Positions 49,400-61,171 of a stretch of 64,000 bases of DNA are shown here, in pieces. Each line of letters begins with the position of its first letter. Position 1 is the first letter of the stretch. The notes under the pieces are model-generated. The model searched no databases. It saw nothing but the letters and a program-made list of their open reading frames with translations, and had not been told where the DNA came from. The position numbers were made by a program, and so were the translations under genes. The stretch is from Ulota crispa (Eukaryota; Streptophyta; Bryopsida; Orthotrichales; Orthotrichaceae): the NCBI GenBank assembly GCA_963920765.1, contig OY987243.1:36911620-36975619 (forward strand). Reading direction: 5' to 3'.

Positions 49400-52300
49400 C
49401 TGCAAACAAACACGCCATTTGCAAAAAGAAATAAATTAAAAGTAGAAACAGTTTTAAAAGAAAAAATCTGATGGACACCTTTGAAATCTGCAATAGGGGC
49501 AGTCACACCTTCTCCAAGAATAAAACTTCATTGAACAATAGGGGTAGTCACGGCTTCTCAAAGAATGAAAAGAAAATGGAGATTGAGAATTGGCTGAATG
49601 AAAGTAGGAGCCAATGGAAGCTCGTTTTCAGTGAAGATGTTGTGACATTCCATTTGTCTGTGATGGAGAATGGAGAATGGAATATAAACAATGGTTTACT
49701 TAGAGAAAAGTAGCACAGCTAGTGATTAAGGGAGCAAAAAGAGCTAGGATGAAAAGCAATTCAAGAGCTGGGAAAACAAACAGACCATGGTAGAAAGTTC
49801 ATACGCTAACTTATTCACCACTCTATAATTTACCTCCGGATGAGAAGAATAGGCTAGTGAGAAGTTTAGCATGCTAAGCTAAATTGAAGGCTGGCAGCCA
49901 CTAGCAACGCAACACGCTTGCATTTTCATTCTCCGCAAGCAAAGAAGAAAGTGCCGTGACTACTTGTAATGAGATGTGGTGGAGTGAAAATAGGGCAAAT
50001 GGGAGCACTTCTCTATAAAAGAAGGTGGGACATCCCTTTTGTGATTAGTGAGAATGGAGAATAGAGAATGGAGAATGGATAATGATTAAAGTAAGAAAAT
50101 CTAAAGTGTAGGTATGAGGAGTAACTTCTAAGAACAATAAAACTACTGCTAAAAATGAAATAATAAGGGTAAACAAAAACTAAGTAGGATAAAAACAAGA
50201 CAAAAATGGGTAAAAATTTAACATGTGGAGATTTTTCCACTCCATTCTTCACCTCCAGAGGTGAAGTGAAAAATTTCTCAATCTTCAAAGAATTAGCTCG
50301 GACAGGCTGCCTTGACCCCATTCTCCAAAAATCAAAAATGGGCAAAGAAGGTGTGGCTATCCCGTAATGTTTGTATATATGGGTTTGGTTTATTATAAAT
50401 TGTACAAATATCCTTGTATCATAATTTTCAAGTATTGATTTTGTTGTGCACACTACTTTTTTCATGATCAATGTTGAAGGAGGGACTGTTATAGAAAAAG
50501 ATAGAAGCAACATGCATAAGTAACTGTTCACAACATAACACACGCTTGAAAATTATGGTCCAAGGATATTTGTGCAATTTCTTGAAAACCAGGGGCACCC
50601 ATACAAATATTGCAAACTTGAGGGATTTATATCAAATTTTTCCTTTTTAATAAAAGGTCTCAACTCTAAACCAAGCTTGTCAAATGTACTCTATCAATTT
50701 GCCTAAATTAATTTAAAGGATTTCAAGAAATTTTCAGAACTGGTGAAGTTCATGTTTTGAAGAAAGTGTTTGTTATATGTCTTGGATGTGATGAAGTTTC
50801 TGTAGCTTCTAAAGTTCTTTGATAGTTTCAAAATTTTACACCATATGGAGAAGGCTGATTTGGCACTTAGGTGATGACATTGTTTACTTATTGCTTGTGC
50901 ATGATTGTACGCCTACAATTTGATTCTTTTTGAGCCTTGGAATTATTTCTATGAAAATTTATCAAGTGCTAATTTTGGAAAAGAATGTATTTTGTTGGTC
51001 TCTGTATTGGAGATTGAGTATTTTGGATGTTTTTTGGAAATTGTGAAGCCAAGTTTCTCAAATGTGCTTATGTTTTTAACAAAGGTGCATTTAGCATGAG
51101 ATAAGCAAAATCACTGATTGTAGAAAATTCTCTTCATTTTCCAAAGGGAGGTATGTAGAGAGTTTCCTATGATTTACAAAGAAGCTTATGTACAATGGCT
51201 TCTATAGCCTAAGAGCAAATTGTATGACATTGGCGGTGGCTAATATTTTTTTTTGCAAAAGAAAATCTTTCAAATGTTCCCTAAAACAATCTAAATTTAG
51301 TAACAACCATTTTTGAATAATACATGAGCTTTTGTATGAGCTAAAGCACCTCAACAATAAGTGCAATCATGTTGAATTTAGAATTGGAAAAGCTAAAAAC
51401 AACTTGTAAACAAATTTGTCCTTTTGCAAATTTGTTTGTTGTTTTTGAGTTTTATGACTCCAAATGAGCATGGAAGTTTATATTAAATCATGAAATTTGA
51501 GAAACATCTACAATATGTATTATTCAAAAATAAAATTTGAGAAAAGTGCAAAATTATTACCGGAAGTGGATCATCATGTTGCCTCCAAGGCACTTGCAAA
51601 TTGTAACCACGACCTCCTCTCCTCATTAATTACACAGCAAGTACACTAATAATTGTGCAATTGTTGTATGAATATCTTATTTTGCTGAAATTGGTTTCAC
51701 CATGTCTTTACATTTGCAATGGAATTAGGCTTAGGGTATGTTTGTAACCTCAACATAGCAAACCAAGTACACCAAACTAATTGCTAGGTTTTGTGTAAAC
51801 AATTAAAGTTTCATCACAAATTATTCTATATCCTTTCTCACATGTGCTTTGAATTAATGTATTCTTCTTCAAAAATGAAATCCATTGTACTATTATTTAG
51901 AGCATTTTTGCTATGAAAGATTCTTGGCATCAATGCAAATGGTTCTCTACAATGGTTGTTTGTTCCATATTAGTAAACAATTTTTTTGACATGAACTTCA
52001 AAAGCACTATATTAGCATTGCATCTCAAGCTTGCTTTTTTAAGTATGGTCTTATTCAAACTTCCTCACCTGTAGCTTTTCATCAAGAACCAAAAGGATGA
52101 ACCAAATGTAATAAGGACTCTATGTGGTAGTGTGTTATTGTGGAGGGCTCATGAAGGTCTACTTGTACAAGAATCTTTGTCTCCGCAGGTTGAATAATAA
52201 GACGGCTGCTTTTGTCTTAAGATTGGCCTCAAAATTTTGTAGAGCAATGATCTAAAAAAATATGTTTTTTTGGGCTAAAGAGGGCTAAAATGAATTGAGT

Positions 52301-52615
52301 TTTTGTCACGTTTTTTGATAGTTTTAATAAAATGGGCAAAAGTTTCTTGAGTTTAGCAGAATTTGTAGACACTACAGTAGAGAGCTGAGTTGATTTGAGA
52401 TAGTAAATTGATTGATAGAAAGATTAGTTAATAACACAAATTTTGTGTGATTACATTGTTTAATGTGGTTTCACTATGGAAGCAAGATAAAGCTAAACTT
52501 GTATTGCATCTTGTCTATTGTAATCCAAGACTATTAGTGGGCCCGTGTACCCACCATTTTGGCGGAAGGCCATCACAAGAAGGGGTACTTGCAAAAAAGT
52601 TAACATTGATTTATA
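49400..52615. other. Region upstream of the protease; probable 5' exon/promoter and spacer
   Basis: The protease start codon should lie here (minus strand). A minus frame at 50013-50543 (176 codons, hydrophobic and aromatic-rich, with FWRMGSRQPVRANSLK) is the longest open frame in the window but matches no family I know. A 45-bp-spaced duplication, CAATAGGGGCAGTCAC / CAATAGGGGTAGTCAC, lies at 49491 and 49536, and GAATGGAGAATGGA runs at 49670 and 50052. 50.6-52.6 kb is plain AT-rich DNA. Confidence 0.4.
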
Positions 52616-53062
52616 TTCTTCTATCCTATGCTCATGGATCCATTCCATCCCATATTCATGGATCCATTCTATTCCATGCTCATGACCCATCCCATCCATG
52701 CTCATGACTCACCTCTTCCATATGTATGACCCTTCCCACCCATGCCCATGACCCATCCCAACCCATCCCATCCCATGCTTGTGACTCATCTCATCCCATT
52801 CCATGCTCATGGACCCATCCCATCCCATACTCATAACCCACCTCTTCCATACCCATGACCCATCTTGCCCATGCCTATGACCCATCCCATTCTATGTCCA
52901 TGACCCATCCCATCCCATGCCCATGACCCATTCCATCCATGCCCATGATCCATTCCATTCCATGCCCATGATCCATCTCATCTCATGCCCATGACCCATC
53001 CCATCCCATGCCCATGACCCATCCCATTCTATGCCCATGACCCAATCCATCTCATGTCCATG
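52616..53062. repeat. Degenerate CCCATGACCCATCCCAT minisatellite
   Basis: About 20 diverged units of roughly 22-24 bp built from CCCATGCCCATGACCCATCC-like sequence. Higher similarity between units near 52880-53040 suggests the most recent growth there. A related but shorter cluster is at 53723-53790. The HGSIPSHIHG-type frames over it are artefacts. Confidence 0.93.
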
Positions 53063-53088
53063 GCCTCCCATCCAATGCCAGCAATAAG

Positions 53089-53135
53089 GTAGAAAATTTG
53101 GTTATAGAAAATTTGGTTATAGAAAATTTGGTTAT
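53089..53135. repeat. Short tandem repeat, three ATAGAAAATTTGGTT-like units
   Basis: Three adjacent copies of AGAAAATTTGGTTAT. A short GATA run (ATAGATAGATAGATAG) follows at about 53214-53230. Confidence 0.9.
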
Positions 53136-53454
53136 TAATTAGTTTGTCAACCACCTTACATTCTATTATTTTGACACCTAACTACCCAACTAATGATATA
53201 AGACTATTATAAGAATAGATAGATAGATAGTGGATCTATGCACCCGCAGTTCCGATGGAGGGCAATCTACGAGTTCTTTGCAATTGTTTGTGCTTTGTTT
53301 AGCTCAAATTGTAAGTGAACAATTGAACAAAAAAAATTAATACATTATTTGCATTCTTTTATAACAGATAAAATACTATTATAGAAAGAAGTGCCCTCCA
53401 TGGCCCTCATGGCATGTCCTTGGTTTGCATTAAAAAATATTCCACGGGATAATA

Positions 53455-53650
53455 TAAACTCAAGTTCAATTTTAGATTCAAATCAATTTGCCCCTTCATC
53501 TTCCTCCCTACCCCTTTTATATCTCAATTTCAAATTCAAGTTGGAAAAAGATTGAGGGGGTTCCACCAAAGATGTTCTTTCACGCCCAACGTCCATATTC
53601 ATCACTTTGCCCCTTGCTCCTCACCCAATCACAAATTTTATAATCATACA
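53455..53650 (+). repeat. Dispersed repeat shared with 17690-17905
   Basis: TTAGATTCAAATCAATTTG, GTTGGAAAAAGATTGAGGG, CCACCAAAGATGTTCTTTCA and CATCACTTTGCCCCTTG match the 17.7-kb sequence in order and orientation. It directly precedes spacer and the MITE at 53864. The frame 53552-53902 is not a gene. Confidence 0.65.
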
Positions 53651-53863
53651 AGTCTTGTAAATCCATTTACCAAGGTAAATGCAAGCTTGAGCATAATTTT
53701 TAAATTTCTTTCTATCCATCACATGCCCCCTATGCACCCATGCCACTCATGTGCCCATGTCTCCCATGTGCCCATGTCCTTCATATGTAGCCAGTTCAAA
53801 TCAAGAAGTATCCAACGGGGCTTATTGATTAAGTATGTCTTTTCATGTCAATCTATACATCTT

Positions 53864-54171
53864 CTACACTTAATATTGCTTTTTGGTTGCCTTGACAATT
53901 AGGTTGCCTTACATTAGAAAACTACCTCATGACTCACCACTTGGCTACTTGGAGGTGCATGTAACTTTTTAGAAATTGGAGTTTCACATGACTAGAAACT
54001 TAATAGCTGCTATTTTGTAGTTCTAGAGCTTTGTTGTTGTTACAAGACTTTTTAATATTTGTTTATTGCAGTAATGATTGATGAATATTATTGTAGCAGA
54101 GGTAAATATTTAAATAGTGTAAAATGTCAAGAAACTTGTGTGGGGCAACCTAAACGCAATATTCAGTGTAG
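53864..54171. mobile_element. MITE, CTACACT family (~308 bp), copy 3
   Basis: The ends are CTACACTTAATATTGC at the left and GCAATATTCAGTGTAG at the right, an inverted repeat with one mismatch in 16. The interior is collinear with 12149-12459 and 14345-14645 (GACAATTAGGTTGCCTTAC, CTCATGACTCACCACTTGG, AAATAGTGTAAAATGTCAA). This is the best preserved pair of ends in the family. Confidence 0.85.
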
Positions 54172-54519
54172 TTTTAGATTTCAAATTTAAATTTGAAACA
54201 AATTCAAAGGGATTTATTCCAATTGTCTTTCTGTCTCCATCCTCACTCCTTTGTATTCAATTCAAATTACAATCTAAGAGCTATCTAATAAGGTTCATTA
54301 AAGTTGTCCTTTCATCTTCCAAATATGAGGTAAATCAGTCATTGACGATTGAACCTATATGTCTCCAACGTGAGTTTTTTTATTAATTGTAGATGTTGTA
54401 TGTTGTGAACTACCCAGCTAATACAGTTAGCCAGCATTTGCACCCTATTATGGAAATTAGATACAATTTATTGGATTTTTGATTAGTTTCAAGGGAACAT
54501 TGTCAAATTGGATAGTTTT

Positions 54520-54630
54520 TGTAGATTTGGACATCTTGATTTGAATAAATTTTTGTCACTTTGGACAATTTTAGTCATTTTGACACATTTAGTCAATTTG
54601 GACTTGTCAATTTGGACTCAATTTCTAGTG
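54520..54630. mobile_element. CACTA-like element terminus (right end)
   Basis: Repeated sub-terminal words (GTCACTTTGGACAATTTTAG, TTTAGTCAATTTGGACTTGTC, CAATTTGGACTC) lead to a tip ATTTCTAGTG, the inverse of CACTAGAAAT. The words are the same as at 24120-24190 and, inverted, 45440-45560. Confidence 0.55.
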
Positions 54631-57609
54631 ACATGGCTTGGAGATATTAGGTTTGACCAAAATTCCTCAACCTTTGAAGAATCCAAAATCTTGTTGGCTT
54701 GTTAATGGAACATCCACGTGTATTTATGACAATTATGCTCTTGAACAACCAAACATCAATCAAATTGTAACCGTTTAGTTGTTTTTTGTTGTTGTTGCTG
54801 CTAATAGCTTAGATAGTCTATCTACATGTCCTAAAATGGTTCATTTGCCTAAATCTTCCATAGCACATTGTTTTTTTAAAATTAGATCCTTTAATCTATA
54901 CCACTTGAATATTGACTTGCAAAAGCTTTGCTTGTTTGTACAACTTTGAGTAGAAGGTGTCATTAACCCTTAAAGATGCAAACATTTTTTTAGATGGATG
55001 ATAAAAAGACAATTTATTGGATGTTTGAAAGTCAATTTTCATCCATTTAACCTCTAAAGGCCTAATTGTTCCTTCAAGGGACAAATGGATTTTGGGCATG
55101 AACTTGTAGCTAAACTACTTGATGTGATTTTCTGAAACTTTTATTGTAGGTGGGGAATTTCAATATTTACAACATGATCTAATTTTTACTTCATTCCAAT
55201 ACTTAAAGAAGAAGTTATGTGAGAAATTTTAGAGTCCGGTGAGAATGGGCAACAAGGGCAGCAACTTTTTTTTGTTTAGTACCCGGATAGATGTTCATGT
55301 TGCTCTTCGGATTTTGCTTTGCCTCCAAAAACATGCAAATTTCAATCTACTTCTCCAATGACAGTGACAAATATAAAAGTCTTTGACCTACAATTACAAA
55401 ACCAAATAATATTGCCAGATAAGCAAAATGTGATTTGCAACAATCTATGCTTGATGCAGAGCATTTAGGAGGACAAAGGTGCAAAGTTTAGCCAGGACAT
55501 ATGGCACCAACATCCCTACTATGATGTACAATTCCTCTTTGTGCTGCAGTTTGCAAGTACCATGATAAATTGTTGATTCCCATTTTTTGGTAAAATGAAA
55601 TCTATATTGGAGACACTTTGCAATGTCAAGTTGTGCAGTTGATTTTGAATTCTAGGAAGACAATGTTGGAAACCAAAATTCACAAGAACTCTAATGGGTT
55701 GGGACTACTCGAATACTTTCAATATTAGAAATTTATGGCAGATTTGTTTTATGCAGCTAACTTTAGATAGCAAGCTTTTGTGTTTCTGGTGCACAGCCAC
55801 GCAAACACTTGAGAAGCCATGTCTTACTTTGTACCACCATGCAACTATGGCATGGTAGAACACAATCTTAGACGCTTTGGACATTGTCACCAGGTGAATT
55901 TGCCCTTTCTTGAGTGACTTAACCTCAAGACCGTCATTCATTTTTCTCACAATGAGCCATCTCAACTAGTATACGTGTGCTTCTCAGCCCTTTTTTTTGG
56001 GCCCCATGGGCCCAAAAAGCACCACTTGAAAAAAGCAAGCAAAAAAACATAAGGGAAAAATAAAGAAAATACAATAAAAGTAGCCAAACAATAGCTTAGG
56101 GTTTTAAAGGCACGGCCAAAAATCTTAAGCCTTGGCCATAGTTGTTGCCACTTCTACAAATTGTGCAACATCTTTTATTTTACTTCAGACGCTATATTGC
56201 TACAAGTTGTAGGACAACCTCGCCTCCATGAATGAATTTTTATATTTTTGAATATCCTAACGTTTTCAAATATGGAATTGCATTGTCCATTTTCTTACAA
56301 AAAATCTACCAAGTGCTAGATGACACCATTCTTTTTAGAAATTTTGCCCTTTTTGCTTGAATAAAATTGTCTCTAGTGCCTCGAGAACTCAACAATTTTG
56401 AGAAGTATAGCCACTTCAGTACAAAAAAATTCCCTCAATGCCAAAAAATGTCACCAATTTTTAGCACACTATGCCAGATTCACCATATCTACAATTCACC
56501 ATATCTATGATCCACTATTGCCACCGCATTTCATTGATAGATATGAAGTACTCAACATGTGGGCAATGGTTTGAAATACAACGTAGCCAATTTGGCTTTT
56601 TGCCAAAAACCAAAAAAGAAAGGCTAGTGCTTTTGCTTAATCTTGGGACTTGTGTTGAAATCAAATACGTGTTATTAAGAAGAGTGCATGTAACTTGAGA
56701 ATTGCATTACCCTATTATGGACAAAAGCTTTTAGTCTTGTCGTTGTTGCTAACTTTCTACTAACATTCAAATGAGACATTGATTCCGACATGCGTAGATA
56801 AACCTTTTGAAACCATTTGTCCTAAACAAATAATATGGTGTCTTTTTAGTGTAGCCTGACTTTCCTCAAGGATCAAGGAATCTCACTCATCCAACCCTTG
56901 AGCCTTAATATTGGCATATTAGAGGCTAGCCTTATGTCAGAGGCGGAAGTCTTGTCTGCTTTAGAGGTTCACTCCTCTCTTTTCATTTTGGTGGAATTGC
57001 CCTTTTTATTTATTATGATTATTATCAGGTACTTTTTGTTGGCTTCAATATAGTACTTATAGTGATTTCCTGAAAAAAGGAATTGGTGATTGTATTTTCA
57101 AGGAAATTAGTGCCACAAACACATGCTTATACGTAATTGAAATCCTAGTGCACGTGATATTTTCTCCACAATACTACCCATTGCATGTGATGTGCACTTT
57201 TGGGCGCCATTGCACTGATTAGTGACCTGACCACGCCCACCCTTTTAGCCATGTGTTTGACCATTCATGTCGTTAACAATACAACCATATAGAACATTAA
57301 ATCAGCTGCATTACAAAAACATATCTAGTAAGATGTCAACATGAAGAAAAGAATTGTAAGCTCACCAGCGTTGAAATTGCCAGGTGATCATAAATTTGGG
57401 TGCATCATGTAATCAAAAAGCCTTGTCATATTGTAGGAACAATAGTGGGCTATTTGCGGAGGCTCCAAAGATGGAGCTTGATAGCCATATTTGAAGAGTA
57501 CCAATGCTACGCTAGTAGCAAATTTTGCATGCTTAATGAACAAGTGTGATGCACATTCTATTCTCATCCTCTACTTGAAGATTCTCACTTGGATTAGGAA
57601 TTTTGTTTA
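54631..57609. other. AT-rich intergenic sequence, no gene recognised
   Basis: A TTAACCCTTAAAGATGC word at 54964 resembles the tips of the TTAA elements, but no partner end was found. A near-palindrome GGGCCCCATGGGCCC sits at about 55998. Open frames (for example 55705-55965 minus) match nothing known. Confidence 0.4.
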
Positions 57610-57832
57610 AGGTAAACATACCCAATTTCGTCATTTTTGCCTAATCTTGTCGCATGTATACCAAGAGAACATTTTAGACTTGAAATCTGAAATTTGGGTC
57701 TATCATAGATATCTTATCATCTATGTCACATATGTATGCTATCCATGACTTGCCTAGCTTTTAGGTCTAAAATGTTTCCTGGTGTGCATGTGACAAGATT
57801 AGGTAAAGAGGTCGGAATGGATATATTTACCT
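57610..57832. mobile_element. TA-flanked hairpin MITE (223 bp)
   Basis: Two inverted arms of about 85 bp: AGGTAAACATACCCAATT..GCCTAATCTTGTCGCATG..ACATTTTAGAC at the left and GTCTAAAATGTTTCC..CATGTGACAAGATTAGG..ATATATTTACCT at the right. TA lies at both flanks, as for Tc1/mariner-type (Stowaway-like) elements. Confidence 0.85.
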
Positions 57833-59055
57833 TAGTTGTGGATTAATTGAAGCAATTCCAAATTCCACAAAGCTCCTTTGTGGATAGCCCATTTTTATTT
57901 ATTGACGTTGACGCTTCTCCGCCACTATTTGCTAATTGAAGTTGGGATTTAAGAAATTGAAAAGCTCATGGTTTGATGATACTTAGCAATCCTAAAATTG
58001 CACAATCCTATTGATTTTTGATATTATGCAATACTAAAGTAGAGGTAGGAAATCAAATGACTACAGTTTATTGAGCTCTTTGACATAGACTTAGTCTGAA
58101 TTTCAAGTGCCGAGCGTCCAACTTGGCTCTGACATTGTTGAATTGGTACAACACTTTTTACCTCCAAGGCTTTCCACATTATTGTAAAAGATGGCTAAAA
58201 AAGAGCGCTTGGTTGTAAAGATGACGTAAGTGATTTTTTGTGTTATTTCATTTCTGTATACGGTGACATTATTGTTGTTCAAATTCTAGTTTCCAGCACC
58301 TTAAGTGTTGAGCTATGCCTACTTTCAAAGACCTAATCTAGACTAAGTGCAAAACCTTATACTGTATTCCACAAGGTGTTTTTCTTAGACAATGCACATT
58401 ATGGAAAGGTTGCAATCATGGAATTTTCATTTATCCATCTCTTCAAAACCTCCTCATTAACGGCCTTTGATATAGAGCAAAAGGCAAGCCAGACGTAACA
58501 CAACACCCAAAATTGCATGCAGGCAAATTGCTTCTATCATATGACTATACTTAGAATACACACTCAAAGCTAGAGTTTATAGCTTTTTGTTGTGAATATT
58601 AGGAATGATTATTCTTGATATTTTTTTATTCATTTTGTATTGGCTCAATAGAGTCCTTACATCATTTGCGTGTTTGGACAATAATTGGAACTTTGGCCAA
58701 TTAGTGACTGTTATCTATTTCAAAATTAATATTTTTTATTTTAGTGTAGAAGTTTTCACTGGCGTTATGTTATTACTTACAACGTTGTAAAAACTTCCAT
58801 TATTTTAAACTTGACTATAATTAGAAGAAAAGTAACATTGTTTTAGACGCATCAAATTGATTGAGTCTTAACATTTTAGCATGCAAGTTCTCAGAACAAA
58901 AGTACATCATTCAACAGTATTGCTCACTCTCCAACAAAGGAAAAACTAAATAGTCCATGCACGGGCTTCCATTTCATGGAGGGATCAAGTGAAGTCTTCA
59001 ATAATGCTAGCCCTGCAAATGTAGCAAACCATTGTCTCCACAAAATCAACATGAC
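57833..59055. other. AT-rich intergenic sequence, nothing recognised
   Basis: No reading frame or repeat of note. Confidence 0.4.
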
Positions 59056-59059
59056 TTAA

Positions 59060-59801
59060 CCCTTAAAGGACTGATGGATGACCGTGCCCAACCCAAGGCA
59101 TAGACCGCGGGGAATGCATTGCTCAATCTAGCTAGAGCAGTGTGGCATGTGCACGGAAAGGAAGATATTCTCTCCAAAAGTTGCAAAAGTTAGTAGTGCC
59201 CTCACTAAAATTGTAGGAAGGGTAGCATGGAACATTTACATCTCTTCATAAATTGAAGTTTAAAAAAATATGGGGGCATTCAAAGCAGCATTTTTTGGCA
59301 TTTAGTGATTTAGCACATCTATGCAAGGTTGTCATATCAGACAACTTTTGGCTGTTGGAAATCCTAGAAGACTAGATGGACCGGATCGTCTAGACAAATG
59401 TGTCTGTCTTCTTGTTTTTTATGGCCGTTATTAGGGTTTTTGACCTAAAAATGGAAGAATCAAATTACCATTTATCATTTTTATAACATGATATGGCTTT
59501 AAATCCATGTTTTGACTTCATGTTGGCAACAATGAGTATGACCATCATGTACGGTGTAAGTTTTTTATTTTTTTATCATTTTGTCATTTCTGAAGTCAAC
59601 TATGAGTTAACCACATTGGACAAACATGAGCTCAATTGGACACTTCTGGCAGACAGATGGACGGGCGGACAAGCGGTCCAATATGACATCCATGCATCTA
59701 TGTGACCAGCTTAAAAAAAATTTGAAAAAAACTTTTTTTCCACCTTCCAAGTGTTTTCTGGGCAACAGAGGACAAGTTTTGTCCTTTTGGTCCTTTACAG
59801 G
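59060..59801. mobile_element. Probable TTAA-flanked MITE (742 bp) interrupted by a 373-bp MITE
   Basis: The left tip TTAA-CCCTTAAAGGACTGATGG (59056) and the right tip TTTTGGTCCTTTACAGG-TTAA (ending 59805) are inverted repeats over about 12 bp with a few changes, and both flanks are TTAA. A 373-bp element plus its 6-bp duplication sits inside, so the original was about 363 bp. The tip is like that of 60210-61114 (CCCTTTAAGGACC). Confidence 0.6.
59323..59695. mobile_element. ~373-bp MITE with GCAAGGTTGT/GCATGGATGT ends, copy 2
   Basis: The left end GCAAGGTTGTCATATCAGAC and the right end GTCCAATATGACATCCATGC are inverted with four mismatches in 20. The target duplication is exact: ATCTAT at 59317-59322 and 59696-59701. 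It lies in reverse orientation to 29092-29462. It is nested in the 59060-59801 element. The frame 59493-59705 is element-internal and resembles the minus frame of copy 1 only because the DNA does. Confidence 0.9.
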
Positions 59802-59804
59802 TTA

Positions 59805-61171
59805 AGGTGAAAGCACCCATTGCCACCAATACTTTATACCCAATAAATAGGATTTGCTTTTTTCACCATGAGCAAAATCAAGTGCTTTGGAATGCATTCT
59901 TTTGTCCTTTTCAAGGTTGGAACCACTGAAGTCATGTTGTGTGTTCCAAAGTGTAATGAGCTGAAAGCGGTTTGACTATTAGTAGAAATGTATACATCTT
60001 GACATTGGCCATGATTCTAGAATACTTGTGGACTCCCAAAATTCATAGTAATTTTGGTTTTGCACATGAAATTATTAAAATTTTGCAACTATCAATATTT
60101 CTTATCTTTCTACATGGGAAAAATACTTGTCACCTCAAAATCCTCTATAGGTTGTTGCAAAGTCTCTTAAGTTATCAAACACTCTGTAGGTTGTTGCAGA
60201 ATCTATTAACCCTTTAAGGACCACACCCGTTTTCAAGAAATCCACTAAAAAAAGGGGCAATGAACTTAGATGCCTTGTTGAATCAAATGTAGACCCAATT
60301 TGAATGATCCCACCCTATGAATGGAAAGGATACTTTATTCATTGTAAGGTATCAAAATTCCAACCAAATCTACAATTGGAGGTGAAATATTGTAATGATT
60401 GAATGCGTGGTTGACGGAAAATCTCTAATTATTCATGCTAGTATGCTTTGGATGCTATCGCTTCATGGGAGCTATGCTTGAGAAGAGCTTTATATTTCTA
60501 GAAAGCTCAATTGCACACCTTTCCAATAAGACTACTTTCACACAAAATGGATAAAAATAGCAATCACAAGTTGTGGTTAAGTGGACAGAAAAGGTCAAAA
60601 ATCCCACTTTATTTGCCAATTTAAAACTATTTGACACAAAATTTGATAAATGTTATGGAAAATCCAATTGTTGAAAACAATCAATAATTGGCCTTAAATG
60701 TGAGATGACAAGTTTTGGAAATAAAATGACAACACCATTTCAACAAATTTTGAAATATCACAATTATATTACAATTGTAGAGCAAAACAATACGAGCGTA
60801 TTTCTCAAGCAATTTGAACTTTTTTAAGATCACTCAATTGAAAAGTGACATTTTTCTTGGATGTTTGATGTATTGTATTGTTGATTTAATCCATCTACGA
60901 CCAAAAATGGATATGTGTTTTGAAGCCATGCCATATAAACATTATAATTTGTCAACTCACATATCCAATTTTGTAGTTGTTTATTTAGTTGAATGCAAAA
61001 TTTTTGTGAGCACATGCGTTTTCCAAGACCAGTTTCCAAATGTTGAGCAATAGTACTCTACATGCCAAAAACGACTCTCTGCAATCAATATATGGTTGTG
61101 TGGTCCTTAAAGGGTTAATTTATGCATTGTTGTAGAATCTTTTAGGTTATTGAGTATGGGTACTTCCACCT
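59805..61171. mobile_element. TA-flanked MITE, AGGTRG family, copy 3, split by a TTAA element
   Basis: The left end AGGTGAAAGCACCCATTGCC matches 16235-16635. The right end ATGGGTACTTCCACCT at 61156-61171 completes the inverted repeat, with TA outside both. The insertion 60210-61114 (plus one TTAA) divides it near its 3' end. Without it the element would be about 458 bp, a little longer than its relative because a ~45-bp stretch around TAGGTTGTTGCA is duplicated. Confidence 0.88.
60210..61114. mobile_element. TTAA-flanked MITE (905 bp), copy 2, nested
   Basis: The left tip CCCTTTAAGGACCACAC and the right tip GTGTGGTCCTTAAAGGG are inverted repeats over 17 bp with one offset. TTAA lies directly outside both (60206-60209 and 61115-61118), and the host MITE sequence resumes on either side, so both boundaries are certain. 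The body aligns with 41113-42009 in reverse. A frame at 60814-61053 is partly open in both copies (RPKMDMCFEA / LPKMDMYFEA), but I recognise no transposase. TTAA plus CCC tips points to piggyBac- or Kolobok-type transposition. Confidence 0.9.

Noticed and set aside
49097..49405. Protease start at 49405 taken as the first codon
   Set aside because: That codon is TTG, not ATG, and a CAG splice acceptor lies directly after CTGCAG-type sequence there; an upstream exon is more likely.
52447..52707. Frames rich in SHIHGS/HGHD-like peptides
   Set aside because: They translate the CCCATG minisatellite; both strands are equally open.
45417..54630. A single 9.2-kb CACTA element from the CACTACAAGAAA at 45417 to the CTAGTG at 54630
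   Set aside because: The size is plausible, but the 3-bp flanks differ (CAA versus ACA), the tips differ, and the span would cut through the protease gene between its second and third mapped exons.
60210..61114. A piggyBac transposase inside the 905-bp element
   Set aside because: No DDE motif or other transposase feature is visible; the element looks non-autonomous.
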